Source of the DNA: an uncultured Collinsella sp.
Lineage (GTDB): Bacteria > Actinomycetota > Coriobacteriia > Coriobacteriales > Coriobacteriaceae
Length of the DNA stretch: 24,972 nucleotides
Direction of reading: 5' to 3'
Assembly: GCA_902496845.1 (NCBI GenBank)
Contig: CABVCJ010000028.1
Coordinates: 1-24,972 of the forward strand
Shown: one piece after another, positions 13,581 through 21,848 of the stretch
How the letters are laid out: each line of letters begins with the position of its first letter
Numbering within the stretch: the first letter of the stretch is position 1
The notes under the pieces: model-generated
What the model was told of the DNA's origin: nothing
The model's database searches: none
The model's input: only the letters and a program-made list of their open reading frames with translations
Position numbers and translations under genes: made by a program

Positions 13581-14606
13581 ATGGCAGTAAAGGTTGCTAT
13601 TAACGGCTTCGGTCGCATCGGTCGTCTGGCTTTCCGTCAGATGTTCGGTCATGAGGGCTCCGAGATCGTCGCTATCAACGACCTCACCTCTCCCGATATG
13701 CTCGCTTACCTGCTGAAGTACGACTCCACGCAGGGCAACTACGCTCGCGATCACGAGGTCGTTGCTGGCGAGGATTCCATCACCGTTGACGGCAAGGAGA
13801 TCAAGATCTACAAGGAGGCCGACGCTAACAACCTGCCTTGGGGCGACCTTGACGTCGACGTCGTTCTCGAGTGCACCGGCTTCTACACCAGCAAGGCTAA
13901 GGCTCAGGCCCACATCAACGCTGGCGCCAAGAAGGTCGTCATCTCCGCTCCGGCCGGCAGCGATCTGCCCACCATCGTGTACAACGTCAACCATGAGACG
14001 CTGACCGCTGAGGACAACATCATCTCCGCTGCTTCCTGCACCACCAACTGCCTCGCCCCGATGGCCAAGGGTCTGAACGACTTCGCTCCCATCGTGTCCG
14101 GCATCATGACCACCATCCACGCCTTCACCGGCGACCAGATGCCGCTCGACGGCCCGCAGCGCAAGGGCAACTTCCGTCGCTCCCGCGCCTGCTCCGAGAA
14201 CATCGTCCCGAACACCACGGGCGCTGCCAAGGCCATCGGCCTGGTTCTCCCCGAGCTCAACGGTAAGCTCATCGGTGCCGCCCAGCGCGTCCCGACGCCG
14301 ACCGGCTCGCTGACCAACCTCTACGCCGTCGTTGACAAGAAGGTCACCGTCGACGAGGTCAACGCTGCCATGAAGGCCTACGCCGAGACCATCCCCGAGA
14401 CCTTCGCCTACAACGAGGACCAGATCGTCTCCCGCGACATCGTCGGCGAGACCCACGGCTCCATCTTTGACGCCACCCAGACCATGTGCTCTGACCTCGG
14501 CAACGGCCAGACCCTCGTTCAGGTCACCTCTTGGTACGACAACGAGAACTCCTACACCTCTCAGATGGTCCGCACCATCAAGTACTTCGAGAAGTTCGTT
14601 GCTTAA
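13581..14606 (+). CDS. gap: Glyceraldehyde-3-phosphate dehydrogenase, NAD-dependent type
   Basis: Cytoplasmic glycolytic enzyme, 341 residues, oxidising and phosphorylating glyceraldehyde-3-phosphate to 1,3-bisphosphoglycerate. The Rossmann motif INGFGRIGRLAF (7-18) is followed by Asp34 at the end of strand B (AINDLTSP), which fits NAD rather than NADP. The active-site SCTTNCLAP has Cys153 and the partner is His180 (TTIHAFTGDQ). The C-terminal SWYDNENSYTSQMV is typical. ATG at 13581 follows AAAGGAG by 5 nt; an in-frame upstream TTG-type start lies in the promoter and is rejected. Strong codon bias indicates high expression. It has its own promoter and terminator, so it can be made in excess over pgk. 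Confidence 0.98.
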   Translation: MAVKVAINGFGRIGRLAFRQMFGHEGSEIVAINDLTSPDMLAYLLKYDSTQGNYARDHEVVAGEDSITVDGKEIKIYKEADANNLPWGDLDVDVVLECTGFYTSKAKAQAHINAGAKKVVISAPAGSDLPTIVYNVNHETLTAEDNIISAASCTTNCLAPMAKGLNDFAPIVSGIMTTIHAFTGDQMPLDGPQRKGNFRRSRACSENIVPNTTGAAKAIGLVLPELNGKLIGAAQRVPTPTGSLTNLYAVVDKKVTVDEVNAAMKAYAETIPETFAYNEDQIVSRDIVGETHGSIFDATQTMCSDLGNGQTLVQVTSWYDNENSYTSQMVRTIKYFEKFVA

Positions 14607-14643
14607 TTTAGCTTTTAGCGAATAGCTCGTTGAGCGTCTAAAG

Positions 14644-14690
14644 AAGGGCGCGGCCTTATAGGGCTTACACCCTAGGGTCGCGCCCTTTTT
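14644..14690 (+). terminator. Rho-independent terminator after gap
   Basis: AAGGGCGCG (14644-14652) pairs with CGCGCCCTT (14679-14687) and the stem continues through GCC/GGT with a G-U, followed by a run of five T. A strong signal about 37 nt after the gap stop; pgk is probably served by read-through or its own weak promoter. Confidence 0.9.
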
Positions 14691-14700
14691 ATAAGAAATC

Positions 14701-14723
14701 GTCTGCCGTAATAGGAGGCAGAC
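14701..14723 (+). promoter_or_regulatory. Small stem-loop in the pgk leader
   Basis: GTCTGCC (14701-14707) and GGCAGAC (14717-14723) form a perfect 7-bp stem with a 9-nt loop, 7 nt before the GAAAGG of pgk. Confidence 0.35.
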
Positions 14724-14746
14724 ACGTACGAAAGGTAGAAGCAAAC

Positions 14747-15937
14747 ATGGCCTTTACCAAGAAGACCGTCCGCGACATCGATGTCGACGGAAAGCGCGTT
14801 CTCGTCCGCGTTGACTTTAACGTGCCTATCAAGGATGGCGTCGTTGGCGACACCACCCGTATCAAGGCTGCCCTGCCCACCATCAACTACCTCGTTGAGC
14901 ACAACGCTCGCGTCATCCTCATGAGCCACCTCGGCCGTCCCGAGGGCACCGGCTTCCAGCCCGAGCTGTCCCTCGAGCCCGTCGCCAAGAAGCTCGCTGA
15001 GCTCTCTGGTCTCGACGTTGCCTTTGTCGCCGACACCTACGGCGAGAAGGCTGCTGAGGCTGTCGCCGCCGTCGAGCCGGGCAAGGTTCTCGTTCTCGAG
15101 AACGTCCGTTTTGACAAGCGTGAGAAGAAGAACGATCCCGAGATCGCCAAGAAGCTCGCTTCCTATGGTGACGTCTTCGTTCTCGATGCCTTCGGCACCG
15201 CTCACCGCGCCCAGGGTTCCGTCGTGGGCCCCGCCGCTTACCTGCCTGCCGTCGCCGGCTTCCTGCTCGAGAAGGAGGTCGACACGCTGACCGGCATCTT
15301 CGCCGAGCCCGAGCGTCCCTTCGTCGCCATCGTCGGCGGTTCCAAGGTTTCCTCCAAGATCGGCGTTCTCGATCACCTCATCGACTCCGCTGACACCCTG
15401 ATTATCGGTGGCGGCATGGCCTACACCTTCTTCCTGGCTCAGGGCCTGTCCGTTGGTCAGTCCCTCAAGGAAGAGGACTGGGTCGAGCGCGCCGGCGAGA
15501 TGCTCAAGAAGGCCGAGGAGAAGGGCGTCAAGATCCTGCTCCCCATCGACAACCGCGTTGCCGATCACTTTGGCGAGGACGCTGTCCCCGAGGTTGTCGC
15601 TTCCGACGCTATCCCCGACGATCGTGAGGGCATGGACATCGGCCCCAAGACCGAGGAGCTCTACGCCGAGGCCGTCAAGGGCGCCAAGACCGTGTTCTGG
15701 AACGGCCCCATGGGCGTCTTCGAGTTCGACAACTTCGCTCACGGCACCCAGGCTATCGCCGAGGCTGTTGCCGAGGCCGACTGCACCTCGATCATCGGCG
15801 GTGGCGACTCTGTCGCAGCTGTCAACAAGTTCAACCTGGCCGACAAGATGAGCTGGATCTCCACCGGTGGCGGCGCTTCCATGGAGCTCGTCGAGGGTAA
15901 GGCCCTGCCCGGAGTGGAGGCGCTTCTCGATGCCTAA
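14747..15937 (+). CDS. pgk: Phosphoglycerate kinase
   Basis: Cytoplasmic glycolytic kinase, 396 residues, transferring phosphate from 1,3-bisphosphoglycerate to ADP. The N-terminal signature VLVRVDFNVPIKDG, the substrate-binding SHLGRPEG, the hinge-region GGSKVSSKIGVLDHL and the nucleotide-binding GGGDS (351-355) are all in place, and length is standard. ATG at 14747 lies 11 nt after AAAGG. The last 8 nt overlap tpiA. Codon bias is strong. It forms a cluster with tpiA and gpmI. Confidence 0.98.
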   Translation: MAFTKKTVRDIDVDGKRVLVRVDFNVPIKDGVVGDTTRIKAALPTINYLVEHNARVILMSHLGRPEGTGFQPELSLEPVAKKLAELSGLDVAFVADTYGEKAAEAVAAVEPGKVLVLENVRFDKREKKNDPEIAKKLASYGDVFVLDAFGTAHRAQGSVVGPAAYLPAVAGFLLEKEVDTLTGIFAEPERPFVAIVGGSKVSSKIGVLDHLIDSADTLIIGGGMAYTFFLAQGLSVGQSLKEEDWVERAGEMLKKAEEKGVKILLPIDNRVADHFGEDAVPEVVASDAIPDDREGMDIGPKTEELYAEAVKGAKTVFWNGPMGVFEFDNFAHGTQAIAEAVAEADCTSIIGGGDSVAAVNKFNLADKMSWISTGGGASMELVEGKALPGVEALLDA

Positions 15938-16697
15938 TCGCACCCTTCTTATCGCTGGTAACTGGAAGATGAACAACGACGTCGCCGAGGCTGCCAAGCT
16001 CGCCGACGAGCTGGCTCAGGCTCTGCCCGAGGTACCGGCTGGCGTCGAGGTGCTCGTCTGCCCTCCGACCATCGACATCACCACGGTTCATGACCGCATT
16101 CAGGCTGCCCCCATCGCCCTCGGTGCACAGAACGTGTACTGGGAGGCCAAGGGTGCCTTCACCGGTGAGTCCTCTTGCGACATGCTCAAGTCCGCTGGCT
16201 GCACCTACTGCATCATCGGTCACTCCGAGCGTCGCGACTACTTCCACGAGACCGACGAGGACCAGAACAAGAAGGCCAAGGCTCTCGTTGCCGCCGGCCT
16301 TGTTCCCGTCTTCTGCTGCGGCGAGTCCCTCGAGGTCCGCGAGGCCGGCACCTATGTCGAGCACGTCGTGAACCAGGTCAAGGCTGGCCTTGCTGGTCTT
16401 GAGATCACCTGCCCCAAGCAGGTCGTCGTCGCCTATGAGCCCATCTGGGCCATCGGCACCGGCAAGACCGCTACCGCCGAGGACGCTCAGGAGGTCTGCG
16501 GTGCTATCCGTGAGACCCTCAAAGAGATGTTCGGCGAGGAGCTCGCTAACGGCATCCGCGTGCTGTATGGCGGTTCCGCCAAGCCCGGAAACATCGCCGA
16601 GCTCGTCGCCAAGCCCGACGTTGACGGCGCCCTCGTGGGCGGCGCTTCGCTCAAGGCTGCTGACTTCGCCTCTATGGTCGTCAAGGCAGGCGAGTAG
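15930..16697 (+). CDS. tpiA: Triose-phosphate isomerase
   Basis: TIM-barrel enzyme of 255 residues interconverting dihydroxyacetone phosphate and glyceraldehyde-3-phosphate. Catalytic residues are Lys13 (GNWKMN), His98 (IIGHSERR) and Glu170 (AYEPIWAIGTG); the phosphate-binding YGGSAKPGN near the C-terminus is present. ATG at 15930 overlaps the pgk stop by 8 nt and has GGAGTGGAGG (15911-15920) upstream, which indicates coupled translation. An in-frame upstream start within pgk is rejected. Confidence 0.98.
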   Translation: MPNRTLLIAGNWKMNNDVAEAAKLADELAQALPEVPAGVEVLVCPPTIDITTVHDRIQAAPIALGAQNVYWEAKGAFTGESSCDMLKSAGCTYCIIGHSERRDYFHETDEDQNKKAKALVAAGLVPVFCCGESLEVREAGTYVEHVVNQVKAGLAGLEITCPKQVVVAYEPIWAIGTGKTATAEDAQEVCGAIRETLKEMFGEELANGIRVLYGGSAKPGNIAELVAKPDVDGALVGGASLKAADFASMVVKAGE

Positions 16698-16702
16698 GAC
16701 AT

Positions 16703-18256
16703 ATGGCACAACGTCATCTTCCTGCACTCCTGATTATCATGGATGGCTGCGGCCTTGCTCCGGCCGATGGCGAGAACGCCGTCGCCGCTGCCAAGACGCC
16801 CTTCCTTGATGGCCTGTACGAGAAGTACCCCCACACCACGCTCGGTGCTTCGGGCGAGGACGTGGGCCTTCCCGACGGCCAGATGGGTAACTCCGAGGTG
16901 GGTCACCTCAACATCGGTGCCGGCCGCATCGTGTTCCAGGAGCTTTCGCGCATCAACAATGCCATCAAGGACGGCTCCATCGCCAAGAACGAGGTTTTCG
17001 TCAAGGCTATGGACGATGTCAAGGCTGACGGCAAGACCCTTCACCTTATGGGCCTTATGAGCCCTGGCGGTGTTCATTCCCATATGAACCACGTCGAGGC
17101 TCTGGTCAAGATGGCTGCCCAGCATGGCGTCAAGACCGTTCGTGTCCACGCCTTTATGGACGGCCGCGACGTCGACCCGCAGTCCGGTGCTGGCTACATG
17201 AGCGAGTTCTGCGCCTTCCTGGCTAAGATCTCCGAGGAGACCGGTTGCGACGCTCGCGTCGCCACCGTCTCGGGCCGCTATTGGGCCATGGACCGCGACA
17301 ACCGTTGGGAGCGCATCCAGCGTGCCTACGACGTCATGGTCAATGCGTCCGATGCCGATACCGACCCCGTTGCCGGCATCAAGGCCTACTACGAGAAGGA
17401 TCCGCGCGGCGACGAGTTCGTCGAGCCCTTCGCTGCCCACAATGAGGGCATCCACGAGGGCGACGCGGCCATCTTCTTCAACTTCCGTCCCGACCGCGCC
17501 CGTCAGATGACCCGCGTGTTCACGGACAAGGAGTTCGACGGCTTTGAGCGCGAGCAGATTAAGCTCTCGCACTTTGTGACGATGACCGAGTACGATCCGA
17601 CGTTTGACGTCGAGGTCGCCTTCCCCAAGACGTTCCCCGAGAACGTCCTGGCCGACGTCATCGCCGCCAATGGCCTGAAGCAGCTGCACACTGCCGAGAC
17701 CGAGAAGTACGCCCACGTGACGTTCTTCCTCAACGGCGGCATCGAGGAGCCCAAGGAGGGCGAGGAGCGCGTGCTCGTCGCTTCCCCCAAGGTCGCTACC
17801 TACGATCTGCAGCCCGAGATGAGCGCTCCCGAGGTTACCGAGAAGCTTGTCGCCGCCATCAACGAGGATCGCGCTGATTTCTACATCGTGAACTTCGCGA
17901 ACTGCGACATGGTTGGTCACACCGGTGTCTTCGACGCTGCCGTTAAGGCCGTCGAGGCTGTTGACGATGCCCTGTCCAAGGTTGTCCCGGCGATTCTCGC
18001 CAAGGGCGGCTTTGCGCTGATTACCGCCGATCACGGCAACGCCGATCACATGTTTGACGTTGCTTCCGACGGTTCCAAGCATCCGTTCACGGCTCACACC
18101 ACCAACCGCGTGCCGTTCATCATCGTTGATGAGAAGGCACAGCTCACCGGTATCGAGGACGGCCGTCTTTCCGATATCGCTCCGACCATGCTCACCATGG
18201 CTGGTATTGAGCCTTCCGCCGAGATGACGGGTCGCGTACTCGCCACCGAGGCCTAA
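16703..18256 (+). CDS. gpmI: 2,3-bisphosphoglycerate-independent phosphoglycerate mutase
   Basis: Alkaline-phosphatase-superfamily enzyme of 517 residues interconverting 3- and 2-phosphoglycerate with two metal ions. The first metal motif is IIMDGCG (Asp14) and the phosphoserine nucleophile is Ser64 in GQMGNSEVGH. SPGGVHSH, HAFMDGRDVDP, RYWAMDRDNRWER, NFRPDRARQ and the metal-binding ITADHGNADHM follow in the family order. It starts 5 nt after the tpiA stop with only a weak purine site, and is the last gene before a strong terminator. Enolase is not in this cluster. Confidence 0.97.
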   Translation: MAQRHLPALLIIMDGCGLAPADGENAVAAAKTPFLDGLYEKYPHTTLGASGEDVGLPDGQMGNSEVGHLNIGAGRIVFQELSRINNAIKDGSIAKNEVFVKAMDDVKADGKTLHLMGLMSPGGVHSHMNHVEALVKMAAQHGVKTVRVHAFMDGRDVDPQSGAGYMSEFCAFLAKISEETGCDARVATVSGRYWAMDRDNRWERIQRAYDVMVNASDADTDPVAGIKAYYEKDPRGDEFVEPFAAHNEGIHEGDAAIFFNFRPDRARQMTRVFTDKEFDGFEREQIKLSHFVTMTEYDPTFDVEVAFPKTFPENVLADVIAANGLKQLHTAETEKYAHVTFFLNGGIEEPKEGEERVLVASPKVATYDLQPEMSAPEVTEKLVAAINEDRADFYIVNFANCDMVGHTGVFDAAVKAVEAVDDALSKVVPAILAKGGFALITADHGNADHMFDVASDGSKHPFTAHTTNRVPFIIVDEKAQLTGIEDGRLSDIAPTMLTMAGIEPSAEMTGRVLATEA

Positions 18257-18317
18257 TAGAAAACAAATACCGTTTTCTAGTAAGGGGGTTGTCCACAACC
18301 GGACAACCCTCTTTTTT
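18257..18317 (+). terminator. Tandem hairpins with terminator after gpmI
   Basis: A first 8-bp hairpin TAGAAAAC/GTTTTCTA (18257-18264 and 18272-18279) is followed by GGGTTGTCC/GGACAACCC (18286-18294 and 18301-18309, stem extended by two pairs) with a 6-nt loop and a run of six T (18312-18317). The second hairpin is a textbook rho-independent terminator. Confidence 0.92.
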
Positions 18318-18372
18318 GCGCTATTTCTACCTCGTCACCAAATGGCTGATGGGGGAGTGCTGGGGGTTGTGG

Positions 18373-18378
18373 TACAGT
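18373..18378 (+). promoter_or_regulatory. Possible -10 box for secG
   Basis: TACAGT lies about 37 nt before the secG start, just past the gpmI terminator where a promoter is expected. No good -35 box is seen, so the assignment is weak. Confidence 0.25.
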
Positions 18379-18414
18379 ACTGGAGTTTGAATTGTTCTAT
18401 TAAGGAGCTTATCT

Positions 18415-18669
18415 ATGGGTCCGTTCCAGATTCTTCTGTTTGTCGTTTGGGCTGTCTCTGCCGTGGCGCTGACGATTCTCGTCCTGATGCATTCCGGTAA
18501 GGGCACCGGCGTTTCGGATATGATCGCCAGCTCGCTGTATAACTCCAGCTCTGCCACGGGCGTCATGGAGCAGAACCTCGATCGCCTGACGGTAATTATG
18601 GCCGTCTTATTTGCCGTGTGTGTCGTCCTGTGCATGTTCTTCTTCCCGCAGGGTATCGTCGGCTACTAA
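18415..18669 (+). CDS. secG: Protein translocase subunit SecG
   Basis: Small membrane protein of 84 residues, accessory subunit of the SecYEG channel. Two hydrophobic segments (about residues 4-24 and 57-78) are separated by a polar loop with the SecG pattern VLMHSGKGTGVSDM. ATG at 18415 follows TAAGGAG by 8 nt. In many Gram-positive bacteria secG follows the glycolytic genes, as here. It is flanked by terminators on both sides and so is probably transcribed alone. Confidence 0.93.
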   Translation: MGPFQILLFVVWAVSAVALTILVLMHSGKGTGVSDMIASSLYNSSSATGVMEQNLDRLTVIMAVLFAVCVVLCMFFFPQGIVGY

Positions 18670-18691
18670 GCACGAGCCACATAAATACTTG

Positions 18692-18722
18692 AAAAGGGTT
18701 CCGCAAGTGCGGGACCCTTTTT
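18692..18722 (+). terminator. Rho-independent terminator after secG
   Basis: AAAAGGGTTCCGC (18692-18704) and GCGGGACCCTTTT (18709-18721) form a 13-bp stem with one G-U pair and an AAGT tetraloop, running into TTTTT then GTTT. Confidence 0.92.
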
Positions 18723-18963
18723 GTTTACATATTTGTAACAGAGCCAAAATATCCCCACATACTTCGCCTAACTAAAGAAATTCTCGACCGTTGACCGGAA
18801 TTAGCCCCAAATCGTGCATAAAATGCGCTACTGTATTGCGAAACGTTAGTTCGTTGTGCATAACCAGCCATAGCAACGGGCGGCGTTTTGATGGTTCGGA
18901 TCGGATTGTCTCGACATGTGTCCGACTGAACATTTCTTTGTCCTATCTCATAAGGAGGATGGC
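18723..18963. other. Control region of the opp operon
   Basis: About 240 bases without a gene between the secG terminator and oppA. It holds TTGACC (18791-18796) and TAAAAT (18819-18824), which are 22 nt apart and so do not make a convincing promoter; two copies of GTGCATAA (18814-18821 and 18856-18863), 42 bp apart; and AAACGTTA (18841-18848). No tmRNA or other RNA gene is recognised. The oppA ribosome site AAGGAGGAT (18952-18960) closes the region. Confidence 0.45.
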
Positions 18964-20640
18964 ATGGCTGATTCTATGTTCCACCAGCCCGTTATGGGTC
19001 GTCGCGCCTTTGTCGGCGGTACCCTTGCTGCGAGCTCCATGGCTTTTCTTGCCGCATGCGGCAAGAAGGGCGGCGACGCTTCCGGTTCTGAGTCCGGTTC
19101 GAAGCTGAACTTCTACATCAACAACCCGGTCTGCATCGACCCCTACAATGTCCAGGAGGACCAGGGCACTCAGGTCGAGTACCAGCTCTTTGATGCTCTG
19201 ACCTCTTATGACGCCGAGAAGGGCGAGATCGTTCCGCTGGCTTGCGAGTCCTTCGAGGCCAACGACGACGCCACCGAGTTCACCTTCAAGATCAAGAAGG
19301 CCAAGTTCCACAACGGTGACGACGTTACCTCCAAGTCCTTCAAGCTCGCTTGGGAGCGTCTGGTCAGCACTAAGTCGGCTATCGCTAAGGAGTATGGTCC
19401 TTCCGAGGTCTCCTATCACCTTTCCATGGTCGAGGGCTATGACGATCTGCTTGCCGGTAACACTACCGAGCTCAGCGGTGTTACTTGCCCCGATGATAAG
19501 ACCCTCGTCGTCAAGCTGTCTTCCGCTTACGCCGACTTCCCCTTCGTCGCCTCTCACCCGGCTCTGTCCCCGGTTCCCGAGTGCGCCGAGTCCGATGTCA
19601 AGAGCTTCTACCTTGCCCCGATCGGTAACGGCCCGTTCATGATGGACGGCAAGTGGGAGGATGGTCAGGAGATCAACCTCAAGAAGTTTGACGATTACTA
19701 TGGCGACAAGGCCAAGATCGATGGCATCCACTTCCAGGTCATCAAGGACGTGGAGACCGCCTACAAGGAGTTCCAGGCCGGTAACCTTGACATCTGCGAC
19801 GTTCCCGTTGCTCAGATCGACGCTGCCAAGAAGGATCGCGGCGTGTCCAAGGACGGCTACACCATGGGCGACGGCGAGCGCATGCTGCTCGGCGCCGAGC
19901 CTTCCACCTACTACCTGACCTGCAACACCACGGCCGAGCCGTTCAACAACGCCGACCTGCGCAGGGGTATCTCCCTGGCCATTAACCGTGAGGCCATCTG
20001 CAAGACCATCTTCAAGGGTACCCGTACCCCCGCCGACGGCATTGTTCCTCCGGCCATCGATGGCTACAAGGAGGGCGCATGGGAGTTCTGCGCCTACGAC
20101 GTCGACAAGGCTAACGAGTACCTCGACAAGGTTGCTCCCGCTGGCGCTAACGGCGATCGTGGCATTAACGTGACCCTTTCCTACAACCAGGACGGTGGCC
20201 ACAAGGAGATCATGGAGTCCATCATCGGCGACCTCGCCAAGGTCGGCGTTACCGCCGTCTCCGATACTCCTGAGTGGTCTGCGCTGCTCGAGCAGTACCA
20301 GAACTTCAACTATCAGTTCGGTCGTCTGGGCTGGATTGCCGACTACCCGATCATGGACAACTTCCTGTATCCGCTGTTCCACTCCGACTCCCTCGGTGGC
20401 GACAACCGCTCTGGTTACAACAACCCCGAGTTCGACGCCAAGGTCAATGAGGCTCGCACTACGGTTGACGACAAAGAGCGCGTCGCTAAGATGCAGGAGG
20501 CCGACGCAATGGTCGCTGCCGACTGCCCGGTCATCCCGGTGATGTTCTACACGCACACCATCGCTGGCTCCGATCGCATCAAGCACCTCTATGTCGATCC
20601 GCAGAAGCACGCCGAGCTGGGTACCGCCGAGCTCGCCTAA
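18964..20640 (+). CDS. oppA: Oligopeptide ABC transporter substrate-binding lipoprotein
   Basis: Extracellular peptide-binding protein of the SBP_bac_5 family, 558 residues. The N-terminus has a twin-arginine (GRRAFVGG, Arg13-Arg14), a hydrophobic stretch and the lipobox LAAC with Cys32, pointing to a Tat-exported lipoprotein. Family patterns include QLFDALTSYD, FTFKIKKAKFHNGDDVT, NADLRRGISLAINREAI and the late LGWIADYPIMDNFLYPLF, the last typical of OppA-like peptide binders. ATG at 18964 is chosen because AGGAGG lies 5 nt upstream; an in-frame ATG at 18916 has no such site. Peptide uptake is the likely role, judged from the family and the OppBCDF genes that follow. Strong codon bias fits high expression. 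Confidence 0.92.
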   Translation: MADSMFHQPVMGRRAFVGGTLAASSMAFLAACGKKGGDASGSESGSKLNFYINNPVCIDPYNVQEDQGTQVEYQLFDALTSYDAEKGEIVPLACESFEANDDATEFTFKIKKAKFHNGDDVTSKSFKLAWERLVSTKSAIAKEYGPSEVSYHLSMVEGYDDLLAGNTTELSGVTCPDDKTLVVKLSSAYADFPFVASHPALSPVPECAESDVKSFYLAPIGNGPFMMDGKWEDGQEINLKKFDDYYGDKAKIDGIHFQVIKDVETAYKEFQAGNLDICDVPVAQIDAAKKDRGVSKDGYTMGDGERMLLGAEPSTYYLTCNTTAEPFNNADLRRGISLAINREAICKTIFKGTRTPADGIVPPAIDGYKEGAWEFCAYDVDKANEYLDKVAPAGANGDRGINVTLSYNQDGGHKEIMESIIGDLAKVGVTAVSDTPEWSALLEQYQNFNYQFGRLGWIADYPIMDNFLYPLFHSDSLGGDNRSGYNNPEFDAKVNEARTTVDDKERVAKMQEADAMVAADCPVIPVMFYTHTIAGSDRIKHLYVDPQKHAELGTAELA

Positions 20641-20736
20641 GAGTTTGCAGCTTCCGTGAGGGTCAAGTATTTACGTAGACCTCATGGGAAACATACAGTT
20701 CTCCCTAACCTGGGGTAAACTGGCTGATGGTAATTT

Positions 20737-20766
20737 TGGGATGCCGGTCTGGCGATCGGCATCCCA
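20737..20766 (+). promoter_or_regulatory. Intercistronic stem-loop between oppA and oppB
   Basis: TGGGATGCCG (20737-20746) and CGGCATCCCA (20757-20766) form a perfect 10-bp stem with a 10-nt loop, followed by TTTAGG. A weaker hairpin with TGAGGGTC/GACCTCA arms lies at 20657-20684. The arrangement matches that between binding protein and permease in the nan operon and would lower permease expression relative to the binding protein. Confidence 0.6.
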
Positions 20767-20796
20767 TTTAGGTTAATCCCTAGATAGGGGAGTGGT

Positions 20797-21834
20797 ATGG
20801 GTAAGTACATCGTTAAACGTGTGCTTCAGTTCATCCCGGTATTTTTGGGCGTTACGTTGATTCTGTTCGCCCTCCAGAACATCGTGCCGGGAGACCCGAT
20901 CAAGCTGATCGGTGGAGACAAGGCTCTGTCCCCCGAGGCGGAGCTTCAACTTCGCGTGCGCTATCACCTGGTCCAGGCGGACGAGGACGGCAACGCGATC
21001 CTTGACGAGAACGGCGATCCCGTTCCAACGTCGCTTGTGGACCAATACTTGAATTACATGAATGGTCTGCTTCATGGCGATCTGGGCAATTCGTATCAGC
21101 GCAAGCTGCCGGTTTCGGAAATCTTTGCTCAGAAGTATCCGTATACGGTTAAACTCGCCGCGTGCGCCATCGTGCTCGAGGCAATCATGGGTATCGGTGC
21201 GGGTATCATTTCGGCAGTAAAGCGTTACTCCTTCTGGGATATTTTGGTAACGCTGACCACGTCGATCCTCGTTGCCGTTCCTGCCTTCTGGCTCGGTATG
21301 CTGCTGCAGCTGTTCTTTGGCGTCATCCTTAAGGATGCCACGGGTGGTGCATTCTCCATGCCGATCTCGGGTGCCGGCGGTGCCAGCTCTCAGTATCAGG
21401 ATTGGATGCACTATGTGCTTCCGACCATTACGCTGGCTTCGGTTTCGACCGCCTATGCTGCCCGCATCATGCGCTCGCAGCTGCTCGACGTCATGAACCA
21501 GGATTACATCCGCACGGCAAAGGCCAAGGGTCTCTCCAATCGCGCGATCATCATCAAGCATGCGCTTAAGAATGCACTCATCCCCGTCGTTACCTATATT
21601 GGTGTCGACTTTGGTGGCATGCTTTCGGGCGCCATCCTGACCGAGACGGTCTTCAACTGGCCCGGTATCGGCTCTGAGGTCTATCGCGCCATTAGCATGC
21701 GTGACTGGCCCATCGTTATGGGCGGCGTTACGCTCATCGTCGTCATCGTCATGGTGATCAACCTGCTTGTCGACATTAGCTATGCATTCCTCGACCCGCG
21801 CATCCGCCTTGGCGGTCCGTCGGATAAGGCCTAA
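20797..21834 (+). CDS. oppB: Oligopeptide ABC transporter permease OppB
   Basis: Integral membrane permease of 345 residues. The N-terminal pattern GKYIVKRVLQFIPVFLGVTLILFALQ contains the first membrane segment and NIVPGDPI is typical of the OppB/DppB family. The EAA-type loop for ATPase contact is TAKAKGLSNRAIIIKHALKNALIP. The periplasmic loop contains an acidic insert (about residues 59-80, with DEDGN and DENGDP) that shorter homologues such as the nan permease lack, which accounts for much of the greater length. ATG at 20797 has AGGGGAG 4 nt upstream. oppC follows 14 nt after the stop. Confidence 0.94.
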   Translation: MGKYIVKRVLQFIPVFLGVTLILFALQNIVPGDPIKLIGGDKALSPEAELQLRVRYHLVQADEDGNAILDENGDPVPTSLVDQYLNYMNGLLHGDLGNSYQRKLPVSEIFAQKYPYTVKLAACAIVLEAIMGIGAGIISAVKRYSFWDILVTLTTSILVAVPAFWLGMLLQLFFGVILKDATGGAFSMPISGAGGASSQYQDWMHYVLPTITLASVSTAYAARIMRSQLLDVMNQDYIRTAKAKGLSNRAIIIKHALKNALIPVVTYIGVDFGGMLSGAILTETVFNWPGIGSEVYRAISMRDWPIVMGGVTLIVVIVMVINLLVDISYAFLDPRIRLGGPSDKA

Positions 21835-21848
21835 GGGAGGTACGTCTC

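Noticed and set aside
14607..14746. Separate promoter for pgk
   Set aside because: The gap between the gap terminator and pgk is short and shows no convincing -35/-10 pair; read-through is as likely.
16487..18298. A 603-codon minus-strand open frame opposite tpiA/gpmI (and similar ones at 18943-20610, 22652-24361, 8544-9587)
   Set aside because: All lie fully opposite well-supported genes, have no ribosome site or recognisable domain, and are explained by codon bias.
18723..18963. tmRNA or small RNA after secG
   Set aside because: ssrA often lies near secG, but no tmRNA-like ends or tag sequence were recognised here.
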